A stretch of 22,850 nucleotides of DNA, from contig JAPUIL010000117.1 of NCBI GenBank assembly GCA_027297085.1, positions 1 to 22,850 of the forward strand. The letters are read 5' to 3'. The translations under genes were made by a program, and so were the position numbers. Positions 1-9,772 of the stretch are shown here, one piece after another (position 1 is the stretch's first letter; every line of letters begins with the position of its first letter). Under the pieces are notes generated by a model, which did not search any database, had not been told where the DNA came from, and was given only the letters and a program-made list of their open reading frames with translations. Source of the stretch: Verrucomicrobiota bacterium (GTDB taxonomy: Bacteria > Verrucomicrobiota > Verrucomicrobiia > Opitutales > UBA2995).

Positions 1-24
1 CCACCAGCAAGATCTGAAGCTCAC

Positions 25-819
25 TTAAAAAAACGCAGGGCCATTTCCAGGCCAGGAATTAGATTCTTGCGCCTGCAGAGATTGAAATAGTGTCTGCTTA
101 GCCTCATTCACTGACTCTTCGAGGCCATTTCCCTCGGCTAATCCAGCAGCAATCAAAGACGCCAACGCACAACCCGTTCCGCGTGTATGTTCGGTCTTTA
201 CACGGGAAGTTGAAAACTCCTTTACGCCCAGCTTGGAAAACAATCGATCTATGGAAGTTGAGCCGGAACGATGTCCGCCTTTAACCAGTACGGCCTGACA
301 ACCTTTGGCTAAAAGAATTTTGACCGCTTCTTCCTCCTGTTTCCAGCTCTCAACGGCTTCTAATCCTGTTAACAAGGCGAGTTCTGGCAAATTTGGAGTG
401 ATAAGATAAGTGTGCTTAAGCAAGGCATTGAGAAGAGAATCCACTCCCTCTTGATCCAGCAACGGCCGACCGCTGCTGGCTCGTAGAACCGGATCCAGCA
501 CCAGCCGGATTTCAGGATAGGTTTCGAGGGTTTCGGCAAGCACATTCACGATGGCTGCATTTCCCAGCATGCCGGCTTTCACCACTTCCACAGGGTAGGT
601 ATTAAGCAAACTAACCAGATGCATCCTTACAAGCTCCGGCGGAGAATAGTCGATTGATTGCAATCCCTGGCCGGTTTGTAAAGTTAGGGCCGTAATCACA
701 TTCAACGGGAAGGCCCCCATGGCATGGATGGCGCGATTGTCGGCCTGTAGGCCGGCGCCTCCTGAAGCATCCGAACCTGAAATGGTTACCACAAAGGCCG
801 GTGTTTCGGCGGAACCCAT
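25..819 (-). CDS. thiD: Hydroxymethylpyrimidine/phosphomethylpyrimidine kinase ThiD
   Basis: This cytoplasmic ribokinase-fold enzyme phosphorylates HMP and HMP-P to HMP-PP, the pyrimidine donor for ThiE. The 264-residue length is normal for the family. The N-terminal substrate loop SGSDASGGAGLQAD (about 14-27) is visible. So are the DPVLRASSG segment, the ITPNLPE strand-loop, the VLVKGGH strand, and the C-terminal anion-hole motif TRGTGCALAS with the family's catalytic Cys at about 217. It is the last operon gene inside the window, and its ATG lies 5 nt after the thiF stop, so it is probably cotranscribed and TPP-controlled with the rest. Nothing looks damaged. The 24 bases beyond the stop hold no recognisable terminator, so the operon may continue outside the window. 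Confidence 0.96.
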   Translation of the reverse strand: MGSAETPAFVVTISGSDASGGAGLQADNRAIHAMGAFPLNVITALTLQTGQGLQSIDYSPPELVRMHLVSLLNTYPVEVVKAGMLGNAAIVNVLAETLETYPEIRLVLDPVLRASSGRPLLDQEGVDSLLNALLKHTYLITPNLPELALLTGLEAVESWKQEEEAVKILLAKGCQAVLVKGGHRSGSTSIDRLFSKLGVKEFSTSRVKTEHTRGTGCALASLIAAGLAEGNGLEESVNEAKQTLFQSLQAQESNSWPGNGPAFF

Positions 820-824
820 GACGC

Positions 825-1955
825 CTAATCGGAGGTGGTCACCGCGTTACCAGTGTTAACCCATTCCGTAATGCCACCCTTCAAACTCCACACAGACTGG
901 AAGCCATGTTGCGCTTTCATCAACATGGCAGCTCTCGAACTTCGGGCACCCGACGCACAATACACGACCGTAGGGATCATTGGATCCAGGCCCAAGTCGC
1001 TCAAACCTTCGCCTCCAGAAAGTAGTTGCCCGACAGGGAGGTGGTGCGAATCAAGCTTGGCTAGCGATCGCTCCCAGTCCTCCCGTACATCCAGGACTTG
1101 AACGGTCCTTTCTTCAGCCAGCCAAGCCTGAAATCTTTCCACCTCGATTTCATCATCCTCTGGCCCCTGCGTTTCTATTTCGCAGGAAAAATCTATTTCC
1201 TTCAGCTCGGTCACCTGGGCGTTTTCAGGCACCCGATTGAAACGAATACACTGTTGTTTCATCGTCAGCACATCCCACATAAGCAATTTCCCGCTCAGAG
1301 GATCTCCAATACCCGTGATCACTTTAATGGCTTCAGTAGCTTGCATCGTGCCGATCAATCCCGGCAAGACACCTATCACCCCGATCTCCGAACAATTCGG
1401 AGCATCTTTCGGATCCGGAGGCTCGGGAAATAAACATCGGTATGTAGGACCATCCTGATAATTGAAAACACTCACCTGTCCCTGAAAGGTATAAACTGCC
1501 CCATAGATAAAAGGCTTGCCGGCCATTACGCAGGCATCGTTTACCAGGTAACGGGTAGTGAAATTATCCGAACCATCCACAATCAGGTTAAATTCGTCGA
1601 AAAGCTCCAGGGCGTTATCCGCCGTAAGCCGATCATCAATCGCACGCACTTCAATACAGGGATTCAGCGCCCTTAAACGTTCAGCAGCTACTTCGACTTT
1701 CGAACGACCCACATCCGATTCCGTAAACAGTATCTGTCTCTGCAGATTGGATACATCCACGACATCAAAATCCAAGATACCGAGGGTCCCTACTCCGGCC
1801 GCAGCCAAGTATTGCAATGCGGGGCACCCGAGTCCGCCGGCACCAATCACGAGCACCCGAGCTTGCTTCAACTTCAGCTGGGCTGCCTCACCAAACTGCG
1901 GCAAACTTAAGTGGCGCTGGTAACGCTCGACTTCCTTTTGAGTTAGATCACTCAT
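825..1955 (-). CDS. thiF: ThiF/MoeB-type adenylyltransferase with C-terminal rhodanese domain
   Basis: This enzyme activates the C-terminal glycine of ThiS by adenylation and, through its rhodanese domain, can supply sulfur for the ThiS thiocarboxylate. The E1-like domain has the nucleotide motif GAGGLG (residues 38-43 from the chosen start), DFDVVDVSNLQRQ, and the Cys motif NCSEIGVIGVLPG. The last ~110 residues are a rhodanese domain with active loop CASGARSS (Cys about 333). The frame stays open to an ATG at 2006, adding 17 basic residues. I chose the ATG at 1955 because MSDLTQKEVERYQRHL matches the usual start of the family. An AGGAG lies 22 nt upstream, too far to settle the choice. The usual zinc CxxC pairs are not seen: the first reads TYRCLF and the second is absent. 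A MoeB role is possible, but the operon favours ThiF. Confidence 0.92.
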   Translation of the reverse strand: MSDLTQKEVERYQRHLSLPQFGEAAQLKLKQARVLVIGAGGLGCPALQYLAAAGVGTLGILDFDVVDVSNLQRQILFTESDVGRSKVEVAAERLRALNPCIEVRAIDDRLTADNALELFDEFNLIVDGSDNFTTRYLVNDACVMAGKPFIYGAVYTFQGQVSVFNYQDGPTYRCLFPEPPDPKDAPNCSEIGVIGVLPGLIGTMQATEAIKVITGIGDPLSGKLLMWDVLTMKQQCIRFNRVPENAQVTELKEIDFSCEIETQGPEDDEIEVERFQAWLAEERTVQVLDVREDWERSLAKLDSHHLPVGQLLSGGEGLSDLGLDPMIPTVVYCASGARSSRAAMLMKAQHGFQSVWSLKGGITEWVNTGNAVTTSD

Positions 1956-2179
1956 GCGTTTGTTATTAAATCTATATCTCCTTTGCATATCCGTCGAGCT
2001 CCGCACAATAGAATGTTATCCGCGGTTCTCACGGAGTTGAGATGTCGGGCTTGAAGACTGAGAGACGAGGGCGCGCACTTGTTGTGCGTAACCGAGTCGA
2101 GAAGGATGAATACTCGGCATGTCAATCCGAGGATGGGTGTAAGCTGAATTCCCAAAGACTTTAGTAACAAAATAAAACA
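1956..2179 (-). other. Structured spacer between thiH and thiF
   Basis: This ~220-nt stretch interrupts an otherwise gapless operon. It contains a hairpin with arms CGCAC and GTGCG (2074-2078 / 2084-2088, loop of 5, extended by a G-T pair). Next to it is a longer inverted pair, CCGAGT / ACTCGG (from about 2092 to 2118). No T-run follows in the direction of transcription, so these are not classical terminators. A 72-codon open frame crosses the spacer and enters thiF but has no family features, and I do not call it a gene. Candidate roles are a processing or partial attenuation site, or a repeat insertion. Confidence 0.5.
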
Positions 2180-3367
2180 TTACACCTTAGTTATCAAATC
2201 CTTTCTTTCTTTACACCAATCCGGTGAGGACTGCGGGAAACCGTCATAGGTACGATCCCAGTCTTTCCAAACTGGTTCATAGCCGTTTGCCCGGAGCATG
2301 TCAGCAATTTCAGCAGGGCTGCGTTCATCCGATATTTCAAATTGTTCCAACGATTGTGGTTCCACGCGATAACCACCTGGATTTGTTTTGGAGCCGGCAC
2401 TCATGGTGGTTATTCCCAGACGAATAGCATGATCCCGAAAACGTTCATGTTCACGAGTTGACAGAGACAGTTCCAGTTCCTGATTCAACAGGCGATAGGC
2501 ACAAATAACCTGAACCAGATCCCGATCACTCATGATCGACCGTGGATGCAAGTCGCCTTCGTGCGGACGAATCCGGGGAAACGACACACTGTACCGCGTT
2601 TTCCAATACCGGTTTTCCAAATATCTTAAATGTAGAGCTACAAAGAAGGTATCGGTGCGCCAATCTTCCAATCCATACAATGCGCCCAAACCGATTTTCT
2701 TGACTCCTGCACGACCTAGGCGATCTGGCGTTTCCAGCCGGTAATCAAAATTCCGCTTCATGCCGCTCAAATGATAATCTGCATAAGCTGATCGGTGGTA
2801 GGTTTCCTGATATACCAGCACCGAACTCAAACCGAAAGGAATCAAAGCCTCGTATGCCCCCTGATCGAGTGGTTGCACTTCCATGGAGATATTGGAGAAA
2901 AATTCCCGAGCCAACCGAAACGCATTTTGCAGGTATTCAACTCCGACTCGCCGATTCGCTTCCCCGGTTACCAGCAGTATGTGATCGAAACCCATCTCTT
3001 TGATGGCACGATATTCCTCCACAATCTCCTCCTCGCTCAGAATCTTTCTGGGAATCCGATTAGTGGCACTGAAGCCACAATAGGTGCATACGTTGCTGCA
3101 GACGTTCGAAAGATACATAGGCACGTATAGCTGCTGAATCCGGCCAAACCTTTCAACTGTCAGCTGATGACTGAGCTGCGCCATCGTTTCGATAAACGGT
3201 GAGGCAGCTGGAGAAATCAGCGCCTTAAAATCTTCCAGGTTCTGACGCCCTTTTCCTTTGGCTAAAGCCGCTGCAACATCCAGCTCTGTTTTCCCGAGGA
3301 TGCTCCCGGAAATATCGTCCCAACTATAATTACCAAATACTTCTATAAAACTCACGTTATTGATCAC
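2180..3367 (-). CDS. thiH: 2-iminoacetate synthase ThiH (radical SAM tyrosine lyase)
   Basis: ThiH cleaves tyrosine with a 5'-deoxyadenosyl radical to give dehydroglycine (2-iminoacetate) and p-cresol; dehydroglycine feeds the ThiG reaction. The radical SAM cluster motif CSNVCTYC (CxxxCxxC; Cys 90, 94, 97) is intact and is followed by GFS and the TIM-barrel body. The C-terminal ThiH/BATS-type segment includes [11 protein letters not shown]. The 395 residues are a little longer than typical but collinear. The start is a GTG overlapping the end of thiG by 11 nt; a second GTG four codons further in is also possible. No thiO is seen, so the thiazole branch appears to use the tyrosine route. Confidence 0.96.
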   Translation of the reverse strand: MINNVSFIEVFGNYSWDDISGSILGKTELDVAAALAKGKGRQNLEDFKALISPAASPFIETMAQLSHQLTVERFGRIQQLYVPMYLSNVCSNVCTYCGFSATNRIPRKILSEEEIVEEYRAIKEMGFDHILLVTGEANRRVGVEYLQNAFRLAREFFSNISMEVQPLDQGAYEALIPFGLSSVLVYQETYHRSAYADYHLSGMKRNFDYRLETPDRLGRAGVKKIGLGALYGLEDWRTDTFFVALHLRYLENRYWKTRYSVSFPRIRPHEGDLHPRSIMSDRDLVQVICAYRLLNQELELSLSTREHERFRDHAIRLGITTMSAGSKTNPGGYRVEPQSLEQFEISDERSPAEIADMLRANGYEPVWKDWDRTYDGFPQSSPDWCKERKDLITKV

Positions 3368-4145
3368 CTAAAAAAGAAGTCAGTGGTGAAGAGGCCACAG
3401 CCTCTGTCGACACAATCCCCTTCCCTGCTTCAAAGGCCAGTCGTCCAGCTTCTACCGCCAGTTTAAAAGCATTGCCCATACGGGCCGGGTCTTTGGCAGC
3501 CGCAATGGCGGTGTTAACCAGAACCGCATCTGCTCCCATTTCCAAAGCTTCGGCAGCATGAGACGGAGATCCCAGGCCGGCGTCGATCACCACGGGCACA
3601 TGGCATTGTTCTATAATAATTTCCAAAAACCGTTTAGACTCCAGCCCCTGATTTGTTCCTATCGGCGCACCTAAAGGCATGACTGCGGCAGCACCCGCAT
3701 CTTCGAGCTGTTTACAAAGGACGGGATCCGCATGCACATAGGGCAATACCACAAACCCGCGATTTACCAGTTCCCTGGTGGCATTAAGCGTTTCTACCGC
3801 ATCGGGCATCAAGTATTTCGGGTCAGGATGGATCTCCAGCTTCAGCCAATTTGTTTCCAGGGCTTCGCGAGCAAGCTCCGCTGCAAATATCGCTTCCTTG
3901 GCGTCGCGTACGCCCGAGGTATTGGGGAGCAAATGATAACGGTCGCGATCCAGGAAATCCATTATAGCATCCTCTTGTCCCTGCACCTGCACCCGGCGCA
4001 TGGCCATGGTCACCATTTCCGTGCCGCTGGCAGCCAAACTCTCAGACATGGCATGTCCCGAGGCATACTTTCCAGTTCCCAAAAACAGGCGGGAATGAAA
4101 ACTGCGATCCGCAATAATAAGTGGTTCTGTCATAACGGTATTCAT
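3357..4145 (-). CDS. thiG: Thiazole synthase ThiG
   Basis: ThiG condenses DXP, dehydroglycine and sulfur from ThiS thiocarboxylate into the thiazole phosphate carboxylate. The 262-residue TIM barrel shows the N-terminal [10 protein letters not shown], the Schiff-base strand [15 protein letters not shown] (Lys about 102), the [11 protein letters not shown] loop, and the phosphate-binding region [20 protein letters not shown] followed by [13 protein letters not shown]. The ATG at 4145 is followed by another ATG four codons on (4133), which is equally compatible with the family. It sits 14 nt after thiE and overlaps thiH, consistent with a translated ThiG-ThiH unit. Confidence 0.97.
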   Translation of the reverse strand: MNTVMTEPLIIADRSFHSRLFLGTGKYASGHAMSESLAASGTEMVTMAMRRVQVQGQEDAIMDFLDRDRYHLLPNTSGVRDAKEAIFAAELAREALETNWLKLEIHPDPKYLMPDAVETLNATRELVNRGFVVLPYVHADPVLCKQLEDAGAAAVMPLGAPIGTNQGLESKRFLEIIIEQCHVPVVIDAGLGSPSHAAEALEMGADAVLVNTAIAAAKDPARMGNAFKLAVEAGRLAFEAGKGIVSTEAVASSPLTSFLGDQ

Positions 4146-4159
4146 GGGGGGCGGTTTAC

Positions 4160-4786
4160 TCAGTCGTCAGCCGGCCAACTCTCAGTGTAAGATTTAAAAT
4201 TTTCAGTTAATCCGCGGCCATTGAACAGGCCGGAGGATACTGCGACTCCGTCTGCGTCCATGGCCGCGATGGCAGGTAGATCATTAGGGCTTACCCCTCC
4301 AATCACCACCTTGGGTAAATCTCCGAGGAAATCTACGATCTCACCCAGACCCTTTTCATCAAGAATAGGAGCCAGGTTTTTCTTGGTTTCGGTAAACCGG
4401 TACGGCCCTACCCCCACGTAATCCAGGCTATTACTCGCCAGCGCTTCCCGGGCGTCAGCCAAGGAGTTGACGGTGCCCCCAATCACAAAATCAGGTCCGG
4501 CCTGATTTCGCGCAGCTTTCCAATTCATGTCGTCTTTTCCCAAATGCACCCCACCGGCTCCAACTTTTAAGGCAAGCTCCAGGTGATCATTGATTATCAG
4601 AAGAGCCCCGTGATCATCGCATAGGGTCTTTGTTTCCGAAGCCACGGTTTCCATCTCCTGCGCCGATGCCTCTTTCATACGCAACTGAATCCATTTGGCT
4701 CCTGCATCGCAAAGCTGTTGGACCTGTTGCGTATGAGAGATCTCAATACCATCGAGAGTGATGCACTGTAATAAAAACTGACTCAT
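4160..4786 (-). CDS. thiE: Thiamine-phosphate synthase ThiE
   Basis: ThiE joins HMP-PP and thiazole phosphate to thiamine phosphate. At 208 residues it has the expected length. Its motifs are in order: QLRMKE (about 35-40, pyrophosphate contact), INDHLELA (65-72), GVHLGKDD (79-86), GGTVNS (103-108), [14 protein letters not shown], and the phosphate-binding [11 protein letters not shown]. All landmarks of an active enzyme are present, unlike the neighbour at 4783. Its ATG overlaps the stop of that upstream gene by 4 nt (ATGA arrangement), which suggests translational coupling. Confidence 0.95.
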   Translation of the reverse strand: MSQFLLQCITLDGIEISHTQQVQQLCDAGAKWIQLRMKEASAQEMETVASETKTLCDDHGALLIINDHLELALKVGAGGVHLGKDDMNWKAARNQAGPDFVIGGTVNSLADAREALASNSLDYVGVGPYRFTETKKNLAPILDEKGLGEIVDFLGDLPKVVIGGVSPNDLPAIAAMDADGVAVSSGLFNGRGLTENFKSYTESWPADD

Positions 4787-5412
4787 GAACTAATCGGTAA
4801 ACAAAGTGCCTCTTTCACCTTCAAAAACGATTCCAGAGGGTACCTGGACTGCCAGATATCCCCAAGCAGCGCCACTCCGTCGAATCCCATCTCTCCGCAT
4901 CGGTAAATATGGGAAGCATCCACACCTCCGAGGGCATACACGCGGGTCTGGTAGGCTTCCTTGCAGTAACGTAGAGCGGCGGTCAGCTGTGCTTCTTCCC
5001 ATTGCGGGCCATAGTCACGCTTGGATATCGATTGGAAAACAGGGCTTAAAAATACATAGTCCCACTTGCTCATATCCTCATTCAAATCATCCAGACAATG
5101 AATGGAGCGACTGAGTATTTGAGAGGAGGAGCGAGATTTCCGAAATTTTTCCGCCTGGCGAAGTTGCACTGCATCATCTTTAAAGTGCCAGCCGCCCAGA
5201 TCCAACGCATCCACCAATTCATAAGCCTGGTGAGGAATCACTCTCTTGCGCCAACGAGCTGGAATTTTTTGAATATAAGTTTCCAGTTCATCATCGCCCA
5301 CTCCAGGTTTCCGCACATGGAACCTGGAGAGACCCGCCTCAAATAATTTGACTACCCAATCTTGCTCATTGGGGTAATCCTCTTCAGGCGATATGGCGAT
5401 CGTTTCGAGCAC
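4783..5412 (-). CDS. TenI/ThiE-like thiamine-phosphate synthase family protein
   Basis: This is a second, divergent ThiE-fold protein of 209 residues. It keeps the barrel landmarks FHVRKPG (31-37), a degenerate HLG-type strand GGWHFKDD, FLSPVFQSISKRDYGP and ALGGVDASHI. It lacks the basic pyrophosphate contacts of ThiE: the QLRxK strand reads FHVRKP. In TenI proteins the same fold performs thiazole phosphate carboxylate aromatisation (tautomerase) rather than coupling. Placement between thiS and thiE, with a true ThiE next door, favours a tautomerase or auxiliary role. The start codon directly follows the thiS stop. The family call is solid; the exact reaction is inferred. Confidence 0.85.
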   Translation of the reverse strand: MLETIAISPEEDYPNEQDWVVKLFEAGLSRFHVRKPGVGDDELETYIQKIPARWRKRVIPHQAYELVDALDLGGWHFKDDAVQLRQAEKFRKSRSSSQILSRSIHCLDDLNEDMSKWDYVFLSPVFQSISKRDYGPQWEEAQLTAALRYCKEAYQTRVYALGGVDASHIYRCGEMGFDGVALLGDIWQSRYPLESFLKVKEALCLPISS

Positions 5413-5616
5413 TCAGCCTCCCTGTGTAGCTTGGATAATGGTTACTCGATCCGTATCTTTCAATGCACAGGTTGTCCAGGATGACCGGGTTACGACCGCC
5501 TCGTTCACCGCGACAGCGATTCCGGTCTTCTCTGTTAACTGTAACGATTGAATCAAATCCTGCAAAGTCGAAGCATCCGTCAGATTCTTCGATTCGTCGT
5601 TAATGGTGATAGTCAT
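5413..5616 (-). CDS. thiS: Sulfur carrier protein ThiS
   Basis: This 67-residue ubiquitin-like protein carries sulfur as a C-terminal thiocarboxylate from ThiF to ThiG. The essential C-terminal Gly-Gly ends the chain (ATQGG, residues 66-67). The beta-grasp pattern is visible: TITINDES at the start, VAVNEAVV in the middle, and DRVTIIQATQGG at the end. It sits 16 nt downstream of thiC and abuts the TenI-like gene. Confidence 0.95.
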   Translation of the reverse strand: MTITINDESKNLTDASTLQDLIQSLQLTEKTGIAVAVNEAVVTRSSWTTCALKDTDRVTIIQATQGG

Positions 5617-5632
5617 GACTCGTTGGTATTCC

Positions 5633-7628
<1,996 letters not shown>

Positions 7629-7640
<12 letters not shown>

Positions 7641-7728
7641 TACGGCGGTTTTAAACGCATCAGGTTCAAAGGATTTGGAGGCCGGTCGCGCCCCTGTCTC
7701 AGCTTCCCGCTGGAAGCTCTCCCATATG
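7629..7728 (-). ncRNA. TPP riboswitch (THI element) upstream of thiC
   Basis: Read on the minus strand, the aptamer shows the conserved blocks in the right order. GGGAGAGC (from 7723) is followed by an arm with a perfect 7-bp stem AGCTTCC/GGAAGCT (7718-7701). CTGAGA lies at 7702-7697, then CCTTTGAACCTGAT (7672-7659), a short variable arm, and GTAGGGAA (7643-7636). CTGAGA and the ACCTGAT block contact the pyrimidine and pyrophosphate ends of TPP in known structures. The outer ends are approximate because P1 is not sharply defined by eye. It lies ~70 nt before thiC, so TPP would repress the whole operon. Confidence 0.95.
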
Positions 7729-7729
7729 C

Positions 7730-8115
7730 TCTTCGTAAAGCTGATTTCCCTGCCATCACTGATCAACCAAAATCGCCAGAGGTTATTCCCAAATTACTAA
7801 CAATTTTATTAAAGCCACTAAAGGCAAAGACACGGAGGCACATAGCAAAAGAGTGAATAGTAGAGAGGTGCTGAGGTTCCGAGATGCTTCAGAAGACTAA
7901 GAATGAAGGGTGTGGTTAATCCTGATCATAATCCTACTCTTACCTTTGCACCCAGTCTCCCTCCTCACAAAGGTCGCCACATTACTGCGGTCAGCTCGGC
8001 GATCTGCCCCTACCGCCTTTATTCTGCCAAGTTCCCCAAGAATTTGATAACGATCACGATCATGCTAAAGATTAGGATTTAAAACCTTCTAATATGACTC
8101 CACCGTATTCGCCAT
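7730..8115. other. Intergenic region between the divergent thi operon and the flavoenzyme gene
   Basis: This gap separates genes transcribed in opposite directions, so it should hold both promoters, but I cannot assign convincing -35/-10 boxes. It includes a short repeat-like stretch at 7828-7845 (listed separately). I see no convincing coding frame; the rest appears to be non-coding leader and upstream DNA. Confidence 0.5.
7828..7845 (+). repeat. Intergenic repeat, copy 1 (GACGCAGAGGCGCAGAG type)
   Basis: AGACACGGAGGCACATAG matches, at 13 of 18 positions, the reverse complement of the segment at 10921-10938. Both resemble the low-complexity GACGCAGAGGCGCAGAG-like repeats found between genes in many environmental genomes. 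This copy is the more decayed of the two. Confidence 0.4.
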
Positions 8116-9270
8116 ATGTCCGCCGCAAATAATCATTTTGACGTCATCGTCCTGGGAGTCGGATCCATGGGATCCGCCGCATGCTACCACCTGGCCAAAC
8201 GCGGCATTAAGGTCTTGGGGCTCGAGCAATTCGACATTCCACATAACCAGGGGTCTCACCACGGAAAATCCCGTATGATACGGAAAGCCTACTATGAGCA
8301 TCCTGATTATGTGCCACTCCTGGAGCGGGCCTACGAACTCTGGGACGAGCTCGAAGCCGACGCTACGGAGAAAATCATTTACCGCACGGGCGGACTCTAT
8401 CTCGGCTCCTCCTACGGTTCAATAATTACAGGTTCCTTGGAATCGGCGCGTAAGCATGGGCTACCTCATCGATATCTGAACCACGCGGAGATTTGTGAGC
8501 AGTTCCCATCTTTTCAGGTTCCGGAAACTTTCGAAGGATATTTTGAATCAGAGGGAGGCTTCATCCGGCCAGAAGATGCGGTACAGGAGCACGCGCACCA
8601 GGCAGAGAAAAATGGAGCTAGAATCCTGGCCAGTACCCCTGTGCTCGACTGGGTTTCATCCCCAGACGGCGTCGAAGTCAAATCATCCGCGGGAAATTTT
8701 TCAGCCGGCCAGCTGATTATCTGCGCTGGCGCATGGACTGGACCCATTCTTCGCGATCTCGGAATTGAGCTCACCGTCACCCGGCAAGTTCAGGCTTGGT
8801 TCGAGCCCAAGGATGATCCAAAAAAGTTTACTCACGAAAATTTTCCCTGTTGGTTCATCGAAACCGACCCACCCCATGGTCATTATGGATTCCCTACCCT
8901 GCCCAGTCAGAAAGGCCTGAAAATAGCTGAGCACAAACCGGGAGAGCCGATTCTTGCCGATCAAGTTGGTCAAGCTGTTGACCCACCTAACCAATCCGAA
9001 TTGGACGACCTCCAACGCGTGCTCAACACGTTTATCCCCGGTGCAGCCGGCCAGCTGCTAAAGTCCTGCACATGCCTTTACACCAACAGCCCCGACCAAC
9101 ATTTCATTGTAGGTAAACACCCTGAACTGGACCCGGTCAGCCTGGCTGCCGGCTTCAGCGGACACGGCTACAAATTCGCTTCCGTAATGGGCGAAATCCT
9201 GGCCGACCTGGCTACCAATGGCGCCACTCGGCACTCTATCGAATTCCTGAGTCCGAAACGGTTTGGATAA
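8116..9270 (+). CDS. N-methyl-amino-acid oxidase, monomeric sarcosine oxidase / SolA family
   Basis: This FAD enzyme of the DAO superfamily should oxidise secondary amino acids such as sarcosine or N-methyl-tryptophan, giving the demethylated amino acid, formaldehyde and H2O2. The 384 residues match the family length. The dinucleotide motif GVGSMG (about 14-19), the signature SHHGKSRMIRKAYYEHPDY (about 47-65), and the C-terminal CLYTNSPDQHFIVGKHP and GFSGHGYKFA are present. Cys320 aligns with the cysteine that holds FAD covalently in MSOX and SolA. It has no signal peptide, so it is cytoplasmic. Substrate is uncertain: N-methyl-tryptophan oxidase, sarcosine oxidase and pipecolate oxidase share these motifs. 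No Shine-Dalgarno is visible before the ATG. It stands alone, with ~500 bp before the next gene. Confidence 0.9.
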   Translation: MSAANNHFDVIVLGVGSMGSAACYHLAKRGIKVLGLEQFDIPHNQGSHHGKSRMIRKAYYEHPDYVPLLERAYELWDELEADATEKIIYRTGGLYLGSSYGSIITGSLESARKHGLPHRYLNHAEICEQFPSFQVPETFEGYFESEGGFIRPEDAVQEHAHQAEKNGARILASTPVLDWVSSPDGVEVKSSAGNFSAGQLIICAGAWTGPILRDLGIELTVTRQVQAWFEPKDDPKKFTHENFPCWFIETDPPHGHYGFPTLPSQKGLKIAEHKPGEPILADQVGQAVDPPNQSELDDLQRVLNTFIPGAAGQLLKSCTCLYTNSPDQHFIVGKHPELDPVSLAAGFSGHGYKFASVMGEILADLATNGATRHSIEFLSPKRFG

Positions 9271-9387
9271 TGTTGTTGAACCCTAGGCGTATCCAAAGCT
9301 CACCGACAGAATTGTTAAATAGAACCGTGACCAACTTCGGCGAACAACCGAACCCTTTTCCCGGTTCATCAGCTAATAATCCAGAAT

Positions 9388-9544
9388 CTAGTGTAGGCCG
9401 CCTTAAATAATGAAACAGTTATTTCTACTCTCATTGAAGGCTACGGGGTCATTCCTTGCAATCGTGCATGCCAATGCGGGATTGTAGGTTTGACCCCCTG
9501 CTCGACGAAGTATAAGTTACAAACCGTTTGGCGGCCTACACTAG
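9388..9544. mobile_element. MITE-like element with 15-bp perfect terminal inverted repeats
   Basis: CTAGTGTAGGCCGCC (9388-9402) and its exact reverse complement GGCGGCCTACACTAG (9530-9544) bound a 157-bp segment without coding capacity. Inside is a second, nested palindrome at 9445-9497. If the ends are read as GTGTAGGCCGCC flanked by TA on both sides, the element would be 151 bp with a TA target duplication, as in Tc1/mariner/IS630 derivatives. No transposase gene is present. The family assignment is a guess; the inverted repeat itself is certain. Confidence 0.65.
9445..9497. repeat. Nested palindrome inside the inverted-repeat element
   Basis: Three stems nest around one centre: GGGGTCA (9445-9451) with TGACCCC (9491-9497), CAATC (9459-9463) with GATTG (9480-9484), and GCAT (9466-9469) with ATGC (9474-9477). 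A GGGGTCA...TGACCCC frame is reminiscent of REP-like units mobilised by Y1/RAYT transposases, but that link is not proven here. Confidence 0.6.
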
Positions 9545-9761
9545 GTGATATGCCAAGACACTCCAGACTTGCCAGACTGCTGCAATCTGCTAAAAAGTAG
9601 AGTCGCTTGAGTCACCGATGACCAAGCATAAAGGAAAAAATGAAAGCTTTTTACGTTCAACCAGCGACTCGGTGACAGCTCCGGGCAACCTAATAGCCGA
9701 GCACTTTCTGGGAAAAGGCTGCTGGCTCTGTACACCGGCCAATTTTTTCATAAAAACTAAT

Positions 9762-9766
9762 GGAGG
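9762..9766 (+). promoter_or_regulatory. Ribosome binding site of the cysteine hydrolase gene
   Basis: GGAGG lies 6 nt before the ATG at 9773. It is one of the few textbook Shine-Dalgarno sites in the window and fixes the start codon that puts the twin-arginine signal at the N-terminus. Confidence 0.8.
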
Positions 9767-9772
9767 ATTCTC

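Larger units (their letters stand above)
9271..9772. other. Long intergenic region holding a MITE-like element
   Basis: About 500 bp with no supportable gene. Positions 9388-9544 form an inverted-repeat element (listed separately). Downstream of it, GTCACCGA (about 9611-9618) and TCGGTGAC (about 9670-9677) form a further inverted pair of unknown meaning. The last bases hold the ribosome binding site of the next gene. The first ~115 bp show nothing recognisable and no clear terminator for the flavoenzyme gene. Confidence 0.5.

Noticed and set aside
1952..2170. 72-codon open frame covering the thiH-thiF spacer
   Set aside because: Much of it is palindromic spacer sequence and its end overlaps thiF; no ribosome binding site or family similarity.
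9600..9680. Inverted pieces GAGTCGCT/AGCGACTC and GTCACCGA/TCGGTGAC as one long hairpin
   Set aside because: The two pieces are in the wrong order to form a single stem, and they compete for the same right-hand bases.
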